A stretch of DNA of 64,000 nt from Methylomonas sp. 11b (GCF_000515215.1 NZ_KI911557.1:3653741-3717740); one strand, 5' to 3'; positions 45,454 through 55,404 are shown, numbered from the stretch's first letter. Numbers and translations: made by a program. The notes: a model not told the origin generated them from the letters alone.

Positions 45454-46527
45454 ATGAGTCGGCCAATTCCTATCGCCAAAACACCGGTCAAAGCTGTCCC
45501 GCCTAGCCGAGCAAAAGCGGGTTCCGGGCGCAAGCCAGGCAAGCCGCGCCGCAAAACCAAGCCCTTGCGCAAACCAAATTGGTGGCTGATCGTTTTGGAA
45601 GGCTTGGCACTGATGATTGCTGCTGTGTTGGCGACCATGTTTGTGCTTGGCTACTCGGCCAGTTGGTTATCCGGTCCCGGTTTTTTTACCAGTTTGCTGC
45701 CGTTCGCGATTGGCGTGGTGATCTTGATGTTGGCAGCGGCTGCGCTATTGCTGGCCTGGTCGCGCTTGCGTGCTTGGTTGCATGGCCGGTTCGATTATTT
45801 GCCTGCCGCATTGGCAGTCGGTCTGGCCGCTTCGACCGGTTGGTTTGTGATGCACGGCGGCTACACCCAAGTCTTCACGCATTTTCGCACCTTGGTCGGC
45901 GGCAAGCAGGAAGCCGAAAAAGTGACCCTGGCCCATCAAGTCTATGCCGCGTATCGCCGCCACGGCATCGGCGGCTTACAAAAAATGATGGCCCGTGCCG
46001 ATGCCTTCAATCCGGCGATAGTCGAGGCCGCCAAGGCATTTGATGTCGATGTCAATTTGCTGCAAGGCATCGCCGCGACCGAGTCTTCGTTTATGCCACG
46101 CGACAGTTTTGATGGCGGCAAAGGCTTGTTTCAGATTACCGCCGTGCCCAAAGCCATAACCCGTGAGGCAGCCGATGAACTGGATGTGGCGGAAGTGCAA
46201 GTCAACGATCCCAGGCACAATGCGTTTGTCGCCGCCGCCACCTTCAAACATTATCTGCAAGAAATGAACGGCGATTTGTTTTTAGGTTTACTGGCTTACA
46301 ACATCGGGCCGCGCAACGGCGGCTTGCGTTTCATCATGCAGCAATACGGTGCCACAGACTTTGTGACGATGCAGCCTTACTTACAAACCTTGCCGCGCGA
46401 TTATCCGATTCGGGTATTGTCCTATGCCCTGGCTTTCAAGCTTTATCAGCATGACGGCAAACTGCTGGCGTATGAAGAAGGCGATAACGCCATGCGGATT
46501 CAGCAGATGGGGATCCCGGGTTTGTAA
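45454..46527 (+). CDS. Membrane-anchored lytic transglycosylase
   Basis: 357-aa protein: a basic, proline-rich cytoplasmic start (~1-45), three membrane helices (~48-72, ~80-102, ~110-135), then a periplasmic SLT domain (~185-350) with the catalytic Glu in GIAATESSFMPRDS, the GLFQIT motif and GLLAYNIGPRN. It should cleave peptidoglycan to anhydromuropeptides. Three helices before the SLT domain is unusual, since most Mlt enzymes are lipoproteins. The start is uncertain: ATG 45454 is used, with TTG 45382 or ATG 45391 as alternatives. Confidence 0.85.
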   Translation: MSRPIPIAKTPVKAVPPSRAKAGSGRKPGKPRRKTKPLRKPNWWLIVLEGLALMIAAVLATMFVLGYSASWLSGPGFFTSLLPFAIGVVILMLAAAALLLAWSRLRAWLHGRFDYLPAALAVGLAASTGWFVMHGGYTQVFTHFRTLVGGKQEAEKVTLAHQVYAAYRRHGIGGLQKMMARADAFNPAIVEAAKAFDVDVNLLQGIAATESSFMPRDSFDGGKGLFQITAVPKAITREAADELDVAEVQVNDPRHNAFVAAATFKHYLQEMNGDLFLGLLAYNIGPRNGGLRFIMQQYGATDFVTMQPYLQTLPRDYPIRVLSYALAFKLYQHDGKLLAYEEGDNAMRIQQMGIPGL

Positions 46528-46569
46528 GACTTCTGCCAAGTGTCAGCCTCTAGTGGCTACCCCTTACAG

Positions 46570-46866
46570 TCAGGAAAATTTGACGATGATGTCTTGTTGA
46601 ATATGGCGAACCATGTGATGGAGCTTTTCCGATTTAACAGGGATATGTCTCAGTGGGTCATGTTGGCGCAGTACGAATTCCTGAATGGCTTCATCGTTCC
46701 AGGTCTGATGGTTATCATGCACCATACGTAGTACAGCATTCAATTTATTGGCGGTGTAAATCACATCGTCTTCGTTATCGTCATAATCCGAGTGGATCAA
46801 ATCCTTTATCGCGTACTTAACTTGAGTAAGGGCATTATTTGCATCCGATGGTGTGGCTTGTCTCAC
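46570..46866 (-). CDS. Hypothetical protein, 98 aa
   Basis: 98-aa acidic, mostly helical protein (NNALTQVKYAIKDL, DDVIYTANKLNAVLRMV). The GTG start at 46866 has GGAG about 9 nt upstream. I recognise no family. No signal peptide or membrane segment is seen. It is convergent with the transglycosylase gene and has no operon partner. Confidence 0.6.
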   Translation of the reverse strand: MRQATPSDANNALTQVKYAIKDLIHSDYDDNEDDVIYTANKLNAVLRMVHDNHQTWNDEAIQEFVLRQHDPLRHIPVKSEKLHHMVRHIQQDIIVKFS

Positions 46867-47104
46867 GATTTTTTCTCCGGCTTTCAGTTTGGTATGGCGA
46901 TCACTATCACCTCAAGCCCTTAAATTAAACTTAATAAAACCGCTGATGAAAGAAGTGATGTCAAAACATGGATGAGGGCGACGAGTGCTGAGGTGCGTGG
47001 CGTTGATCAGCTACAAGATATTTATCGTCTGGACTGGACTCATAGGCTTCAACCTTTGGCTGGTCACAACGCATAACCGGCAATCCCGGGGTAATGCTGA
47101 CTTT

Positions 47105-49852
47105 TCAGTTCAAAAGCATTTCGAACTGTTCAAGTGGTAACGGCTTACTAAATAAATAGCCTTGAAAGTGTGTGCAGCCGTTGTCGATCAGAAACTGTTT
47201 TTGTTCCTCGGTTTCCACGCCTTCGCCGATTACGTTCAGATTTAGCGTGCGAGCCATGGCAATGATAGTGCGCACAATTGCCTGATCACTGGCGTCTGTG
47301 GCAATGTCGCGTACAAAGGATTTATCGATCTTGAGTTGATGCAGCGGTAAACGCTTCAGATATTGCAGCGATGAGTAGCCGGTGCCAAAGTCATCCAATG
47401 AGAAGTAAACTCCTAGGGCATTCAATGCTGTCATTTTTTTGATGGTGTCTTCTATATCACCCAGTAACATACTTTCGGTCAATTCCAGTTTTAGCCGACC
47501 AGGCGCAATTGCATGACGTTGCACTGCTGTCTCCACTTTGGCTACAAAGTTAGTTTGCTGAAATTGTTTGGCGCTGACATTGATGGACAGAACTAGATGC
47601 TTGGTTATCTCGTTTGCCTGCCATGCATTGATTAACTTACATGACGTTTCAAAGATCCATAGGCCGATGGGCAGAATCAGACCCGTCTCTTCTGCCAGTG
47701 AAATAAATTCATTTGGGAGTAGCAAGCCACGTTTCGGATGCTGCCAGCGAATCAAGGCTTCGGCACCATTAATATTCCCTAAATGATCGATTTGAGCCTG
47801 ATAAAAAAGCGTGAATTGCTTATCCTCGATCGCATTGCGCACTTCCGACTCTAGGACGGCACGGGCGGAAATATTGTCCTGCATTTGTGGGTCGAAGAAG
47901 CAGATGCCATTGCGCCCGGACTTTTTGGCTTGATACATGGCGATGTCTGCTTGTTTCAGCAGTTCGTCATTCGATTGTTGCTCTCGCCCATTGAAAAGGA
48001 CGATACCAATACTAGGAGTATTCCTGTAGGGATGTTGGCCCAACTGGTACGGCTCATTGAGTGCTGCCAGGATCTTATTGGCAATAAATTCAGTTTTTTC
48101 GGCCGCTTCCATGGCATGTTCGCTCAGATCTTCAAGCATGACAACGAACTCATCCCCGCCTAAACGGGCAACGGTGTCGCATTCTCGAACGCAGCTCGTA
48201 AGGCGCGTTGCCACCTGTTCAAGTAACAGGTCGCCAATGTCGTGACCCAAGGTATCATTCAAGGTTTTGAAATTATCGAGATCCAGAAACAGCAAGGAAG
48301 CGGTTTTTCCGTTGCGCATACTGGAATTGACGGCCTGTTTGAGCCGGTCGGAGAGCAGGCGACGATTGGGCAGGCCTGTGAGCGGATCGTAAAACGCTAG
48401 GTTTCTGATCTCGGTTTCTGCAGCTTTAATCTGGGTGATGTCGGTGAAAGTAGCCACGTAATTGGTCACCGTGCCTTTGCTGTCTTTCACTGCCGTAATG
48501 TTAAGGTATTCAGGAAAAACGTTCCCATCTTTTCGCCTGTTCCATATTTCACCTTCCCACATGCCCTGAGTATTGATGGATTTCCACATGGCATCGTAGA
48601 AACTTGCATCGTGCCTGCCTGATTTAAGTAGGCGAGGATTTTGGCCGATGACCTCTTCTTGGCTGTAGCCCGTGATTCGTGTAAAGGCGGAATTTACTCG
48701 TAAGATCAATTCATTGGCGTCCGAAACCAGCATGCATTGCTGCGAATCGAAGATGGTTGCAGCGATGCCAATCTCCCGCTCTGCGTTTTTACGATCAGTA
48801 ATGTCTTCAACCATAGCCGTTAAATAATCCACTTCTTGATTGGGCTTGCGAACACATCCCGCTACCAATTTTGTGGGTATGATTTTGCCCGTCCTGCTTA
48901 TAAAGCGTTTTTCTAAGCTATAGCCATCAATTTCATTCGCTAGTACTCTGTTGAATTGTTCTAAATCGGCAGCCAAGTCTTCTGGATGGGTCAACTGCGC
49001 CCAATTCATGCCTCGCAATTCTTGTTCCGAATACTCCAGCATGCGACACAAACAATTATTCACGCGAATCCAGCCTTGGTCGGGTGAGGTAATCGTCAAG
49101 CCCACCAGGTTTAATTCGTAAAAGGATCGAAGTTGTTGTTCTCGCTCATTCAAGCTGTCCAACATGACGTTAAACTGTTTGGCCAATCTAGCGGCTTCAT
49201 CAGTGCCGGAAAGTGCCACGCGCATATCGGCACTTCCGGTCTGCACGGCGTCAGCTACTTTTTGGATGGCATAAAGTCGACGGGTCAGAATACGGCTAGT
49301 CAGTGCGACTAACAACACACTCAAGCCGATGGCTGCCAGCACATAACTGAAGGCACTTTGTTTTATAGTGGCTAATTGGGCGGTGAAAGACTCAAGATTT
49401 AAGCCGATCCGGACCCAGCCCACATGCTTTTGGCCCAGGATGATGGGGGTGATGACGTCAAGCGATCTTGCGGTACGTTTCAAAACAGGCTCAGCGATAC
49501 CCTGAGGCAGGTCGTTCAGATACAGGCCAATCTTGCTGGGGTCATTGTGGGCTAATATATGGCCCGACCGGTCAAGCACGATAACGTAAGTTAAATTGGG
49601 ATACTTTGAGGCGCCCAGGACGATTTCTTGCAGGCCACTAAAATCGCGGGACATCACCCATACCGCCGAGGATGTTGCCAAACTGTTGGCAAGGGCGCTA
49701 CCTTGTTCGTAATTGTGCGCCAACTCGAGTTTCTCTTGGCGTCTAGTCGTATCCCAGACGAATAGAGACATCATCATGGAAACAGTGACCGTCATGCCAA
49801 CTATCAATTGCTTGCGGAGGTTGCCAAATAATAGATTTTTCAATTTACCCAT
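47105..49852 (-). CDS. HAMP-PAS-PAS-GGDEF-EAL cyclic-di-GMP protein
   Basis: 915-aa inner-membrane protein: membrane helix (~16-34), a periplasmic sensor (~35-165), second helix (~166-186), HAMP (~187-238), two PAS domains (~240-355, ~360-475), GGDEF (~480-650) and EAL (~665-910). The GGDEF motif is intact at 565-569 with inhibitory-site R556-x-x-D559; EALIRW is intact at 698-703. It starts 2 nt after a PhnD-like lipoprotein gene, so the lipoprotein may supply the signal read by the periplasmic domain. Confidence 0.93.
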   Translation of the reverse strand: MGKLKNLLFGNLRKQLIVGMTVTVSMMMSLFVWDTTRRQEKLELAHNYEQGSALANSLATSSAVWVMSRDFSGLQEIVLGASKYPNLTYVIVLDRSGHILAHNDPSKIGLYLNDLPQGIAEPVLKRTARSLDVITPIILGQKHVGWVRIGLNLESFTAQLATIKQSAFSYVLAAIGLSVLLVALTSRILTRRLYAIQKVADAVQTGSADMRVALSGTDEAARLAKQFNVMLDSLNEREQQLRSFYELNLVGLTITSPDQGWIRVNNCLCRMLEYSEQELRGMNWAQLTHPEDLAADLEQFNRVLANEIDGYSLEKRFISRTGKIIPTKLVAGCVRKPNQEVDYLTAMVEDITDRKNAEREIGIAATIFDSQQCMLVSDANELILRVNSAFTRITGYSQEEVIGQNPRLLKSGRHDASFYDAMWKSINTQGMWEGEIWNRRKDGNVFPEYLNITAVKDSKGTVTNYVATFTDITQIKAAETEIRNLAFYDPLTGLPNRRLLSDRLKQAVNSSMRNGKTASLLFLDLDNFKTLNDTLGHDIGDLLLEQVATRLTSCVRECDTVARLGGDEFVVMLEDLSEHAMEAAEKTEFIANKILAALNEPYQLGQHPYRNTPSIGIVLFNGREQQSNDELLKQADIAMYQAKKSGRNGICFFDPQMQDNISARAVLESEVRNAIEDKQFTLFYQAQIDHLGNINGAEALIRWQHPKRGLLLPNEFISLAEETGLILPIGLWIFETSCKLINAWQANEITKHLVLSINVSAKQFQQTNFVAKVETAVQRHAIAPGRLKLELTESMLLGDIEDTIKKMTALNALGVYFSLDDFGTGYSSLQYLKRLPLHQLKIDKSFVRDIATDASDQAIVRTIIAMARTLNLNVIGEGVETEEQKQFLIDNGCTHFQGYLFSKPLPLEQFEMLLN

Positions 49853-49854
49853 CT

Positions 49855-50766
49855 TTATTGAAGCTCCACCGGGCGCACGTCTTTCTCAAAGCGCTTGATA
49901 TAGTCAGCCACAACCGCGTAGCTGGCATCGTCGGCGGCCTGGAATCTGGCAGTGCCCATGTCTGAAAGGATGATTTTTCCCTCCGGCGACTGGACCAAAT
50001 CAAGCAGTGATTTTCTGACGTATTCGCGAACGCTTTCCGGCACATCATCCCGCACCATTACGGAATTATTAATCAGCGACGGGGTTTCCCAGATTAACTT
50101 GAGTTGTGCTGCTTCTGTTGGATGGTCTTTTTGAAATGATCGCCAGGGTGGCGGCCATGTGGCGCCCGCTGCAGAGTTACCCAGATAGACATTCATTATC
50201 GATGATTCCTGCGAACCAACGTAAATATTCTGAATGTCTCGATTAACATCGATGCCATGTGCATAAAGAAAATATTGCGGCATGATGGCGGCCGCCAATG
50301 CGGAGGGTGAAGGATAGCTCACAACCTTGCCTTTTAAATCGCTAGGTTTTTCAATCCTGCTGTCCCGCCGCACGATAAAGATACCTTTGAAGTCTTCTGC
50401 GCTGCCTGCCATTGCTATGACATGGTATCCAACCTTCTGTGCCTGGAGGGTTTGCCAGGGATTGGGCAGCAAAAATGCGGGGCTACGTTCACGGAATTTT
50501 TGCTCATAGGCTTGGTAATCGCGGGAGGCTTCCAGCTCCAATCGCACGCCCTGCAATTGGCTATTGAGATGGTCGATAAGAGGCTGATAGGTCTCGCTAA
50601 GCTTTTCAGGGTTATGCAGGGGATGAATGGCAAAGCGATAGATTGGCGCGTTCGGCTCCAAAGGGCTGCTGGAATATTGCAGGGGGGTGTCCTCGGGAAT
50701 TTGTTGCTCACAACCCGTCAATTGAAAAATGATAAATAGGCCTACAAGTGTCAGCAAAACATTCAT
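49855..50766 (-). CDS. PhnD-like periplasmic binding lipoprotein
   Basis: 303-aa lipoprotein: signal sequence and lipobox LTGC within the first ~20 residues, then a phosphate/phosphonate-binding (PhnD/TctC-like) fold (IHPLHNPEKLSETYQPLIDHL; DLKGKVVSYPSPSALAA; YVGSQESSIMNVYLGNSAAGA). No permease or ATPase is adjacent; instead it lies 2 nt upstream of a GGDEF-EAL protein, so it probably works as a sensory binding protein. ATG 50766 gives the lipobox in the right place; a longer reading would put it too far in. Confidence 0.86.
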   Translation of the reverse strand: MNVLLTLVGLFIIFQLTGCEQQIPEDTPLQYSSSPLEPNAPIYRFAIHPLHNPEKLSETYQPLIDHLNSQLQGVRLELEASRDYQAYEQKFRERSPAFLLPNPWQTLQAQKVGYHVIAMAGSAEDFKGIFIVRRDSRIEKPSDLKGKVVSYPSPSALAAAIMPQYFLYAHGIDVNRDIQNIYVGSQESSIMNVYLGNSAAGATWPPPWRSFQKDHPTEAAQLKLIWETPSLINNSVMVRDDVPESVREYVRKSLLDLVQSPEGKIILSDMGTARFQAADDASYAVVADYIKRFEKDVRPVELQ

Positions 50767-50994
50767 ATCTGTATACGTATTTGATCTTGATACTGGGTAA
50801 AAAATAAGGGCTAGAGAATTTCCCATATGCCATAGCTTGCTATGACAGCCATTTGCCTGATAGCCGGCAATCAAATGACGAATTCTTCTTTCAATTTACT
50901 CTTTATTATTGGCTGCTTGCCAATCAATCATAGATGCAAGCTTTAAATTCCGGATTTCCTGGAGAGGAAATTTTTTCAATTGGATGTGCGCAAA

Positions 50995-51459
50995 TCATTT
51001 ATTGCGAGTTCCCAACAGATAATCAAACCCCGGCCAGGTGACGCACCAGTTGCCGGAGCCGGGCTGGGTATGATGTTGGTAGTGCCAGGCTAAATGCTGT
51101 TTAGCCCACTCCGGATCGAGATGAGCCTTGCGATGCCGATGGTAATAAAGCGTCAACGAGCCATATAAACCCGTCACGAAAGCCGGCCAGTACCAAAGTA
51201 TCGGCAGATGCGCCAATACAATCGCGGCCAATACCGCCAATTCCTTGGTTTGAGCATTCCAGGTCGATAAATCCAACCGGCGATAGCCGGGATCAAACAT
51301 ATGATGTTTGGCGCATATTGCATGGTGTTCGTACCAATGATAGGCCCAGATGCTATCCGGCTGTTTACCTAAGCGATGCAAGATGAATTTATGCATCAGC
51401 CATTCGCCCAGATTGGCGTAGAGCAGGGCTAATATGAGTTGCAGCGTCATTGAGAGCAT
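50995..51459 (-). CDS. Fatty-acid hydroxylase/sterol desaturase-like membrane protein
   Basis: 154-aa membrane protein with the histidine clusters of the fatty-acid hydroxylase superfamily: HKFILH (24-29), WYEHHAICAKHH (~42-53), HRHRKAH (~107-113) and HLAWHYQHH (~123-131). These would hold a di-iron centre. It is shorter than typical members (about 200-300 aa) but keeps all clusters. The substrate is unknown. It is divergent from the eCIS operon. Confidence 0.8.
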   Translation of the reverse strand: MLSMTLQLILALLYANLGEWLMHKFILHRLGKQPDSIWAYHWYEHHAICAKHHMFDPGYRRLDLSTWNAQTKELAVLAAIVLAHLPILWYWPAFVTGLYGSLTLYYHRHRKAHLDPEWAKQHLAWHYQHHTQPGSGNWCVTWPGFDYLLGTRNK

Positions 51460-51779
51460 GGATGTGTTTGTGCGACGGATGGCGAGGCGTTTATCTTCGC
51501 CCGGTTTACCGTATCCGGCATAGTTGTTTTAAGCGCAAGCTTGGCCGAGCAGCAAGTTGTCCCCGTTTTTAATCAGATTTTAATCAATTCTGCCCCGGCA
51601 AATTTCAAAAACTCTGCTAAAAATTAAAGCCATTATTTGATTGAGGCACGGAATTTAGCCGGTTAGTTTGCTGTGCATCGCTTTTTTCGGTTTTTGTTGG
51701 CGGATTGCCTCACAAAATCGACTTGCGTACAGTAGACCTATGTACTAGGCTATGCTACCGCTCAAGTAGGGGAGGGAAA
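51460..51779. promoter_or_regulatory. Divergent intergenic region and likely eCIS promoter
   Basis: 320 bp between the hydroxylase-like gene and the first eCIS gene; no gene is seen. Near the eCIS start, TATGCT (51752-51757) could serve as a -10, without a convincing -35. A strong AGGGGAGGG ribosome site (51768-51776) immediately precedes ATG 51780. Confidence 0.35.
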
Positions 51780-52367
51780 ATGGCTTCGTACCGGGGAGTG
51801 ACCGGCGCGCTTTTGGCGTTGGAATCGTTCTTGACTAGCAGATTACCTGCCGAGCTGAGCAGCGAGCCCACCAATGCCCAAGCAAAACTGTTGGGTAGCG
51901 CAGACATCGCCAATATCCTCACCGGCAACCTGCTGGGTATCTACCTGCACCGAATTACCATCGATCCGCACGGCCGGCAGCGCTCCTTTGCGCAGCGCGG
52001 CAGCGATCAAAGCGCTCCGCAGGCCGAGCTGCCAGTCAATCTGCATTTCCTGTTAATCGCCAACGCCGCCAGCGCCACCATCGAAGCCGACTTGCTGAGT
52101 TGGGCGATGGTCGAGCTCGCCAACCAATGTCAGCTCGACATTTCGCATATTCAAGACATCGACGACGAATGGGGCCAGGCCGAAGTGCTGAATATCGCCC
52201 CGGACGAGATGACCACCGAGGACTTGATGCGCATCTGGGATGTCTTCAAATCGCCTTACACCAGCACCGTACCCTATGTGGCGCGCACCGTGCGCTTGCG
52301 CTTGCAGCGGCCGCGCACGGAAGGGCCGCCTGTATCGACACGGATATTTCCCGGAGGCACGGTATGA
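51780..52367 (+). CDS. eCIS DUF4255 protein (Pvc16-type)
   Basis: 195-aa protein of the DUF4255/Pvc16 N-terminal family. It opens with YRGVTGALLALESFL, contains LGIYLHRITIDPHGRQ, then LPVNLHFLLIANAASATIEADLLSWAM, and ends with VPYVARTVRLRL, the usual block order. In PVC/AFP-type particles this protein caps the sheath-tube end. ATG 51780 is set by a strong AGGGGAGGG. It is first in the operon, and its stop overlaps the next start (ATGA). Confidence 0.9.
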   Translation: MASYRGVTGALLALESFLTSRLPAELSSEPTNAQAKLLGSADIANILTGNLLGIYLHRITIDPHGRQRSFAQRGSDQSAPQAELPVNLHFLLIANAASATIEADLLSWAMVELANQCQLDISHIQDIDDEWGQAEVLNIAPDEMTTEDLMRIWDVFKSPYTSTVPYVARTVRLRLQRPRTEGPPVSTRIFPGGTV

Positions 52368-53143
52368 AAGCCGTCAAAGTGCTGGAAACCAATATCCTCT
52401 ACGCCAGCGACGTGATCTATTGGCTGGACGGCAGCAGCGCCGCGCAGGAAGCCGATATGCGACGGCTGAGCGAAGTCGTTGTTCTGCAACTCGATACCCA
52501 TCCCGCCGATCTGCAATTTTTACACACGCCAGGCAAAACTGCGTTGTGGCGGCGTTCGGCCGGCAAAACGGTGCAAGGCGCGCCTAGCGAGGCGGACAAA
52601 TTGCGTCCGGCAGAAGTGGCATACGCTATCGTCGGCTCGGTAGCCGACAGTCAACGCCGCTATGTCTCGCGCCGCTTTGAGATTCAAGCCGGTAACGCGG
52701 CCGGGCACAGCGTTGTACTTTATCCGACGCCATTCGGTACCAAGTTAGGTCGCGGCGGCGGTTTGCGCGGCACGCTGCGGTTCATCGGCAGCAATGCTCC
52801 GGTCGTCTGGGCCTTGCTGACGCTGACGGTCAATCTGGGTGTCGGAGGCAATTTGATCTGTCGCGCCCAAGCCGACGCCAATGGCGATTTCATCATCGCG
52901 ATGCACCGGCTACCGCCCTTGCCGGAAGGGGTGGTCGAGTATGCCGCCACACTAAGTATCCGGGCTCTTGTTGCCGCCAATGCCACAGAAGCTATCGATC
53001 CGGACGATCTTGTAGCGATGACGCTGGGTGCGCTAAATGCCGAGAATAGTTTTGCCGCCGAGCTTACCCTGGCCGTGGTGCCCGGCGAAATTGGTTTAAT
53101 CCGGTCCTTTAATCGGGATCATCTTGCCGTTCAACCCAATTGA
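52364..53143 (+). CDS. eCIS-associated protein of unknown function, 259 aa
   Basis: 259-aa protein read from the ATGA overlap with the DUF4255 gene. The first ~110 residues (MKAVKVLETNILYASDVIYW) are mixed alpha/beta; residues ~110-240 look like a beta-sandwich, with RRFEIQAGNAAGHSVVLYPTPFG and then CRAQADANGDFIIAMHRLP, resembling a carboxypeptidase-regulatory-like repeat. No standard Pvc/Afp number can be given. Its place between cap and sheath suggests a structural or surface role. Confidence 0.72.
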   Translation: MKAVKVLETNILYASDVIYWLDGSSAAQEADMRRLSEVVVLQLDTHPADLQFLHTPGKTALWRRSAGKTVQGAPSEADKLRPAEVAYAIVGSVADSQRRYVSRRFEIQAGNAAGHSVVLYPTPFGTKLGRGGGLRGTLRFIGSNAPVVWALLTLTVNLGVGGNLICRAQADANGDFIIAMHRLPPLPEGVVEYAATLSIRALVAANATEAIDPDDLVAMTLGALNAENSFAAELTLAVVPGEIGLIRSFNRDHLAVQPN

Positions 53144-53205
53144 GTCATGCATGAGTTGAGTTCGTCCTTTAAACGCTGGTCCACATAAAAATTAAGGAGG
53201 GGAGC

Positions 53206-55383
53206 ATGCCTGAATATCTTGCACCGGGTGTGTTTGTAGAAGAAGTTAGCTTTCGCGCCAAATCGATCGAAGGGGTGGGGACCAGCGTCACGGCGGTGGT
53301 CGGTCCCACGCGTTTCGGACCGTTGCGGGGTAATCCCGAGGTAGTGACTAGCTTTGGCGAATTCAGCCGCATCTACGGCGACATCCAAAATCTCACTCTG
53401 GCCGGCGTATCGGTTCTTAATCACACCGCCATCGCCGCGAAAGCCTTTTTCGACGGCGGCGGTAAACAACTCTATGTGTCGCGGGTCGGCAATTTTCCGC
53501 AAAACGCGCCTGGGGTGTCGACGCGGTCTGTGCCAAATGTGCTGAGTTTCAGCAGCCGGTTTCCGGGAACGATGGGCGATTTCACGCTGGAATTGCTCTG
53601 GCGCGATAGCGAAAATCTGTTAAAAACCGAGGCCACTTCGGCGCCCGCCGAGGGAGAAGTGGTGTTTCTGAATGCCACCGGCTTGACCAATGCCGTGCGC
53701 TCAGCCGGCATCGCCGCGCAATTTCCCGACGAACGCTTTCCCTTGAACGTTCGCGCCCTGGTGCGCCGGGAAGGCGATCATTTCGTCATCGTCAATAATC
53801 GCTGCGAACTGGATACCGCCGACGATGTCGCGGCGGGCGGCACGGCCCTGCGGCCGAACGGCCAGGCCGACGGCAGTCAGGGTGTATTGATGGCGGCCGG
53901 CTTGGTGAACGGTCCCGGTGTTGCGGTCAGCTACACCCGGGTGTTTGCGAAAAACCCCAGCAGCGGGTCCTTGGCTAACGGTACGTCGGCGGTGTTAACC
54001 CTGAGCGCGGAAACCAACTTGTCGGTGTATACCGGCGCGGCGCATTGGGGCACCCTAACCGCGTTGCGCGGTACGCTGAATGCGGCCGGCAGTGAGTTTG
54101 TGGTGGACGGCGGCGGTTTGAATGTGGGCGTCAATGCCGACATTACCCTGCCGCTGGCGGCTTTGGCTGCTGCGCCGAATACGGTGCGGGCGGTGGTGGT
54201 GCAGCGCAATTTCGATATTGCCGTGCATGCCGGCGGCCGCGACGGCCCGGTGATTTACAGTTATGGCGATATTTCCAGCGCTCCCGACGCAAAAAACAGT
54301 CTCAGTGCGATGTTGCCCGTCAATCCCGACAAACGTTACGACCAATTGACCAGCCCGGTCAGTTGTACCCTTAGTGCCGGCATTAGTGGGGCAGACGTGG
54401 TGGCAGCCTTGTACAGTCTGTTTGAAGCGGATGGTTTAAATCCCGGTCCGATGTCGGTCCAAGGCCCGCGCTATTTGATAAACCTGTCCGGCGGCAGCGA
54501 TGGCAACGTGCCCGGCGCTGTTCAATACGGCGGCGTGGAGGACGAGGTCAACGGCAGTAGCGGTTTTGTTGCCCTGGAAAATATCGAAGATGTGTCGATC
54601 GTGATGACTCCGGCAGCGGCGGCTGACGCCACTAATCATCAAGCCATCGTCGCCGAGGTACAAAAACACTGTCTGAAAATGCGCTATCGGGTCGGCATTG
54701 TCGATAGCCGTGACGGCATGGCGCTGTCGGAAATACGCGAGTTCCGCTCCAACTTCGACGATTCGCGGCTGGCGCTGTACTACCCCTGGGTGGTCATTGC
54801 CGATCCGCGCGGCCTGCTCAGCACTATCAACGTGCCGCCGTCCGGTTTTGTCGCCGGTGTGTATGCCAATACCGACGTACAGCGAGGCGTGCATAAACCG
54901 CCGGCCAACGAACCGGTCATCGGCGCCTTACGATTTGCCCAGGAAATCAACCGCTTCCAGCAGGAATTGCTGAATCCCAACGGTATCAACTGTCTGCGCT
55001 CGTTTCCGGGGCGCGGGCATCGGGTTTGGGGTGGGCGGACCTTGTCCAGCGATCCTGAATGGAAATATGTCAACGTTCGTCGTTACTTTTTGTACCTAGA
55101 ACGCTCCATCGACAAATCCACGCAATGGGCGGTGTTCGAGCCCAACGGCGAGCGGCTGTGGGACAACATTCGCCAGACCGTGGAAAGCTTTTTGTACAAC
55201 GAATGGGTCAACGGCCGACTGTTGGGTAGCGCCAAAACTGCTTATTTCGTGCGCTGCGATCGCAGCACGATGACTCAAAACGATCTGGACAATGGCCGCT
55301 TGGTCTGCGAAATCGGCGTGGCCGCTTTGAAACCGGCCGAATTTGTGATTTTCCGCATCGGCCAAAAAACCGCCGACGCCTGA
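53206..55383 (+). CDS. eCIS contractile sheath protein
   Basis: 725-aa sheath subunit. The N-terminus PEYLAPGVFVEEVSFRAKSI, then AVVGPTRFGP and KAFFDGGGKQLYVSRV, and the C-terminus with NVRRYFLYLERSIDKSTQW, TVESFLYNEWVNG and IGVAALKPAEFVIFRI are hallmarks of the phage/eCIS sheath family (Pvc2-4). About 700 residues is at the long end; the extra sequence (~190-420) would form outward-facing domains. ATG 53206 has AAGGAGGGG upstream. Contraction of this tube drives the inner tube and spike outward. Confidence 0.95.
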   Translation: MPEYLAPGVFVEEVSFRAKSIEGVGTSVTAVVGPTRFGPLRGNPEVVTSFGEFSRIYGDIQNLTLAGVSVLNHTAIAAKAFFDGGGKQLYVSRVGNFPQNAPGVSTRSVPNVLSFSSRFPGTMGDFTLELLWRDSENLLKTEATSAPAEGEVVFLNATGLTNAVRSAGIAAQFPDERFPLNVRALVRREGDHFVIVNNRCELDTADDVAAGGTALRPNGQADGSQGVLMAAGLVNGPGVAVSYTRVFAKNPSSGSLANGTSAVLTLSAETNLSVYTGAAHWGTLTALRGTLNAAGSEFVVDGGGLNVGVNADITLPLAALAAAPNTVRAVVVQRNFDIAVHAGGRDGPVIYSYGDISSAPDAKNSLSAMLPVNPDKRYDQLTSPVSCTLSAGISGADVVAALYSLFEADGLNPGPMSVQGPRYLINLSGGSDGNVPGAVQYGGVEDEVNGSSGFVALENIEDVSIVMTPAAAADATNHQAIVAEVQKHCLKMRYRVGIVDSRDGMALSEIREFRSNFDDSRLALYYPWVVIADPRGLLSTINVPPSGFVAGVYANTDVQRGVHKPPANEPVIGALRFAQEINRFQQELLNPNGINCLRSFPGRGHRVWGGRTLSSDPEWKYVNVRRYFLYLERSIDKSTQWAVFEPNGERLWDNIRQTVESFLYNEWVNGRLLGSAKTAYFVRCDRSTMTQNDLDNGRLVCEIGVAALKPAEFVIFRIGQKTADA

Positions 55384-55404
55384 ACCCTAGACTGGAGATA
55401 AACC

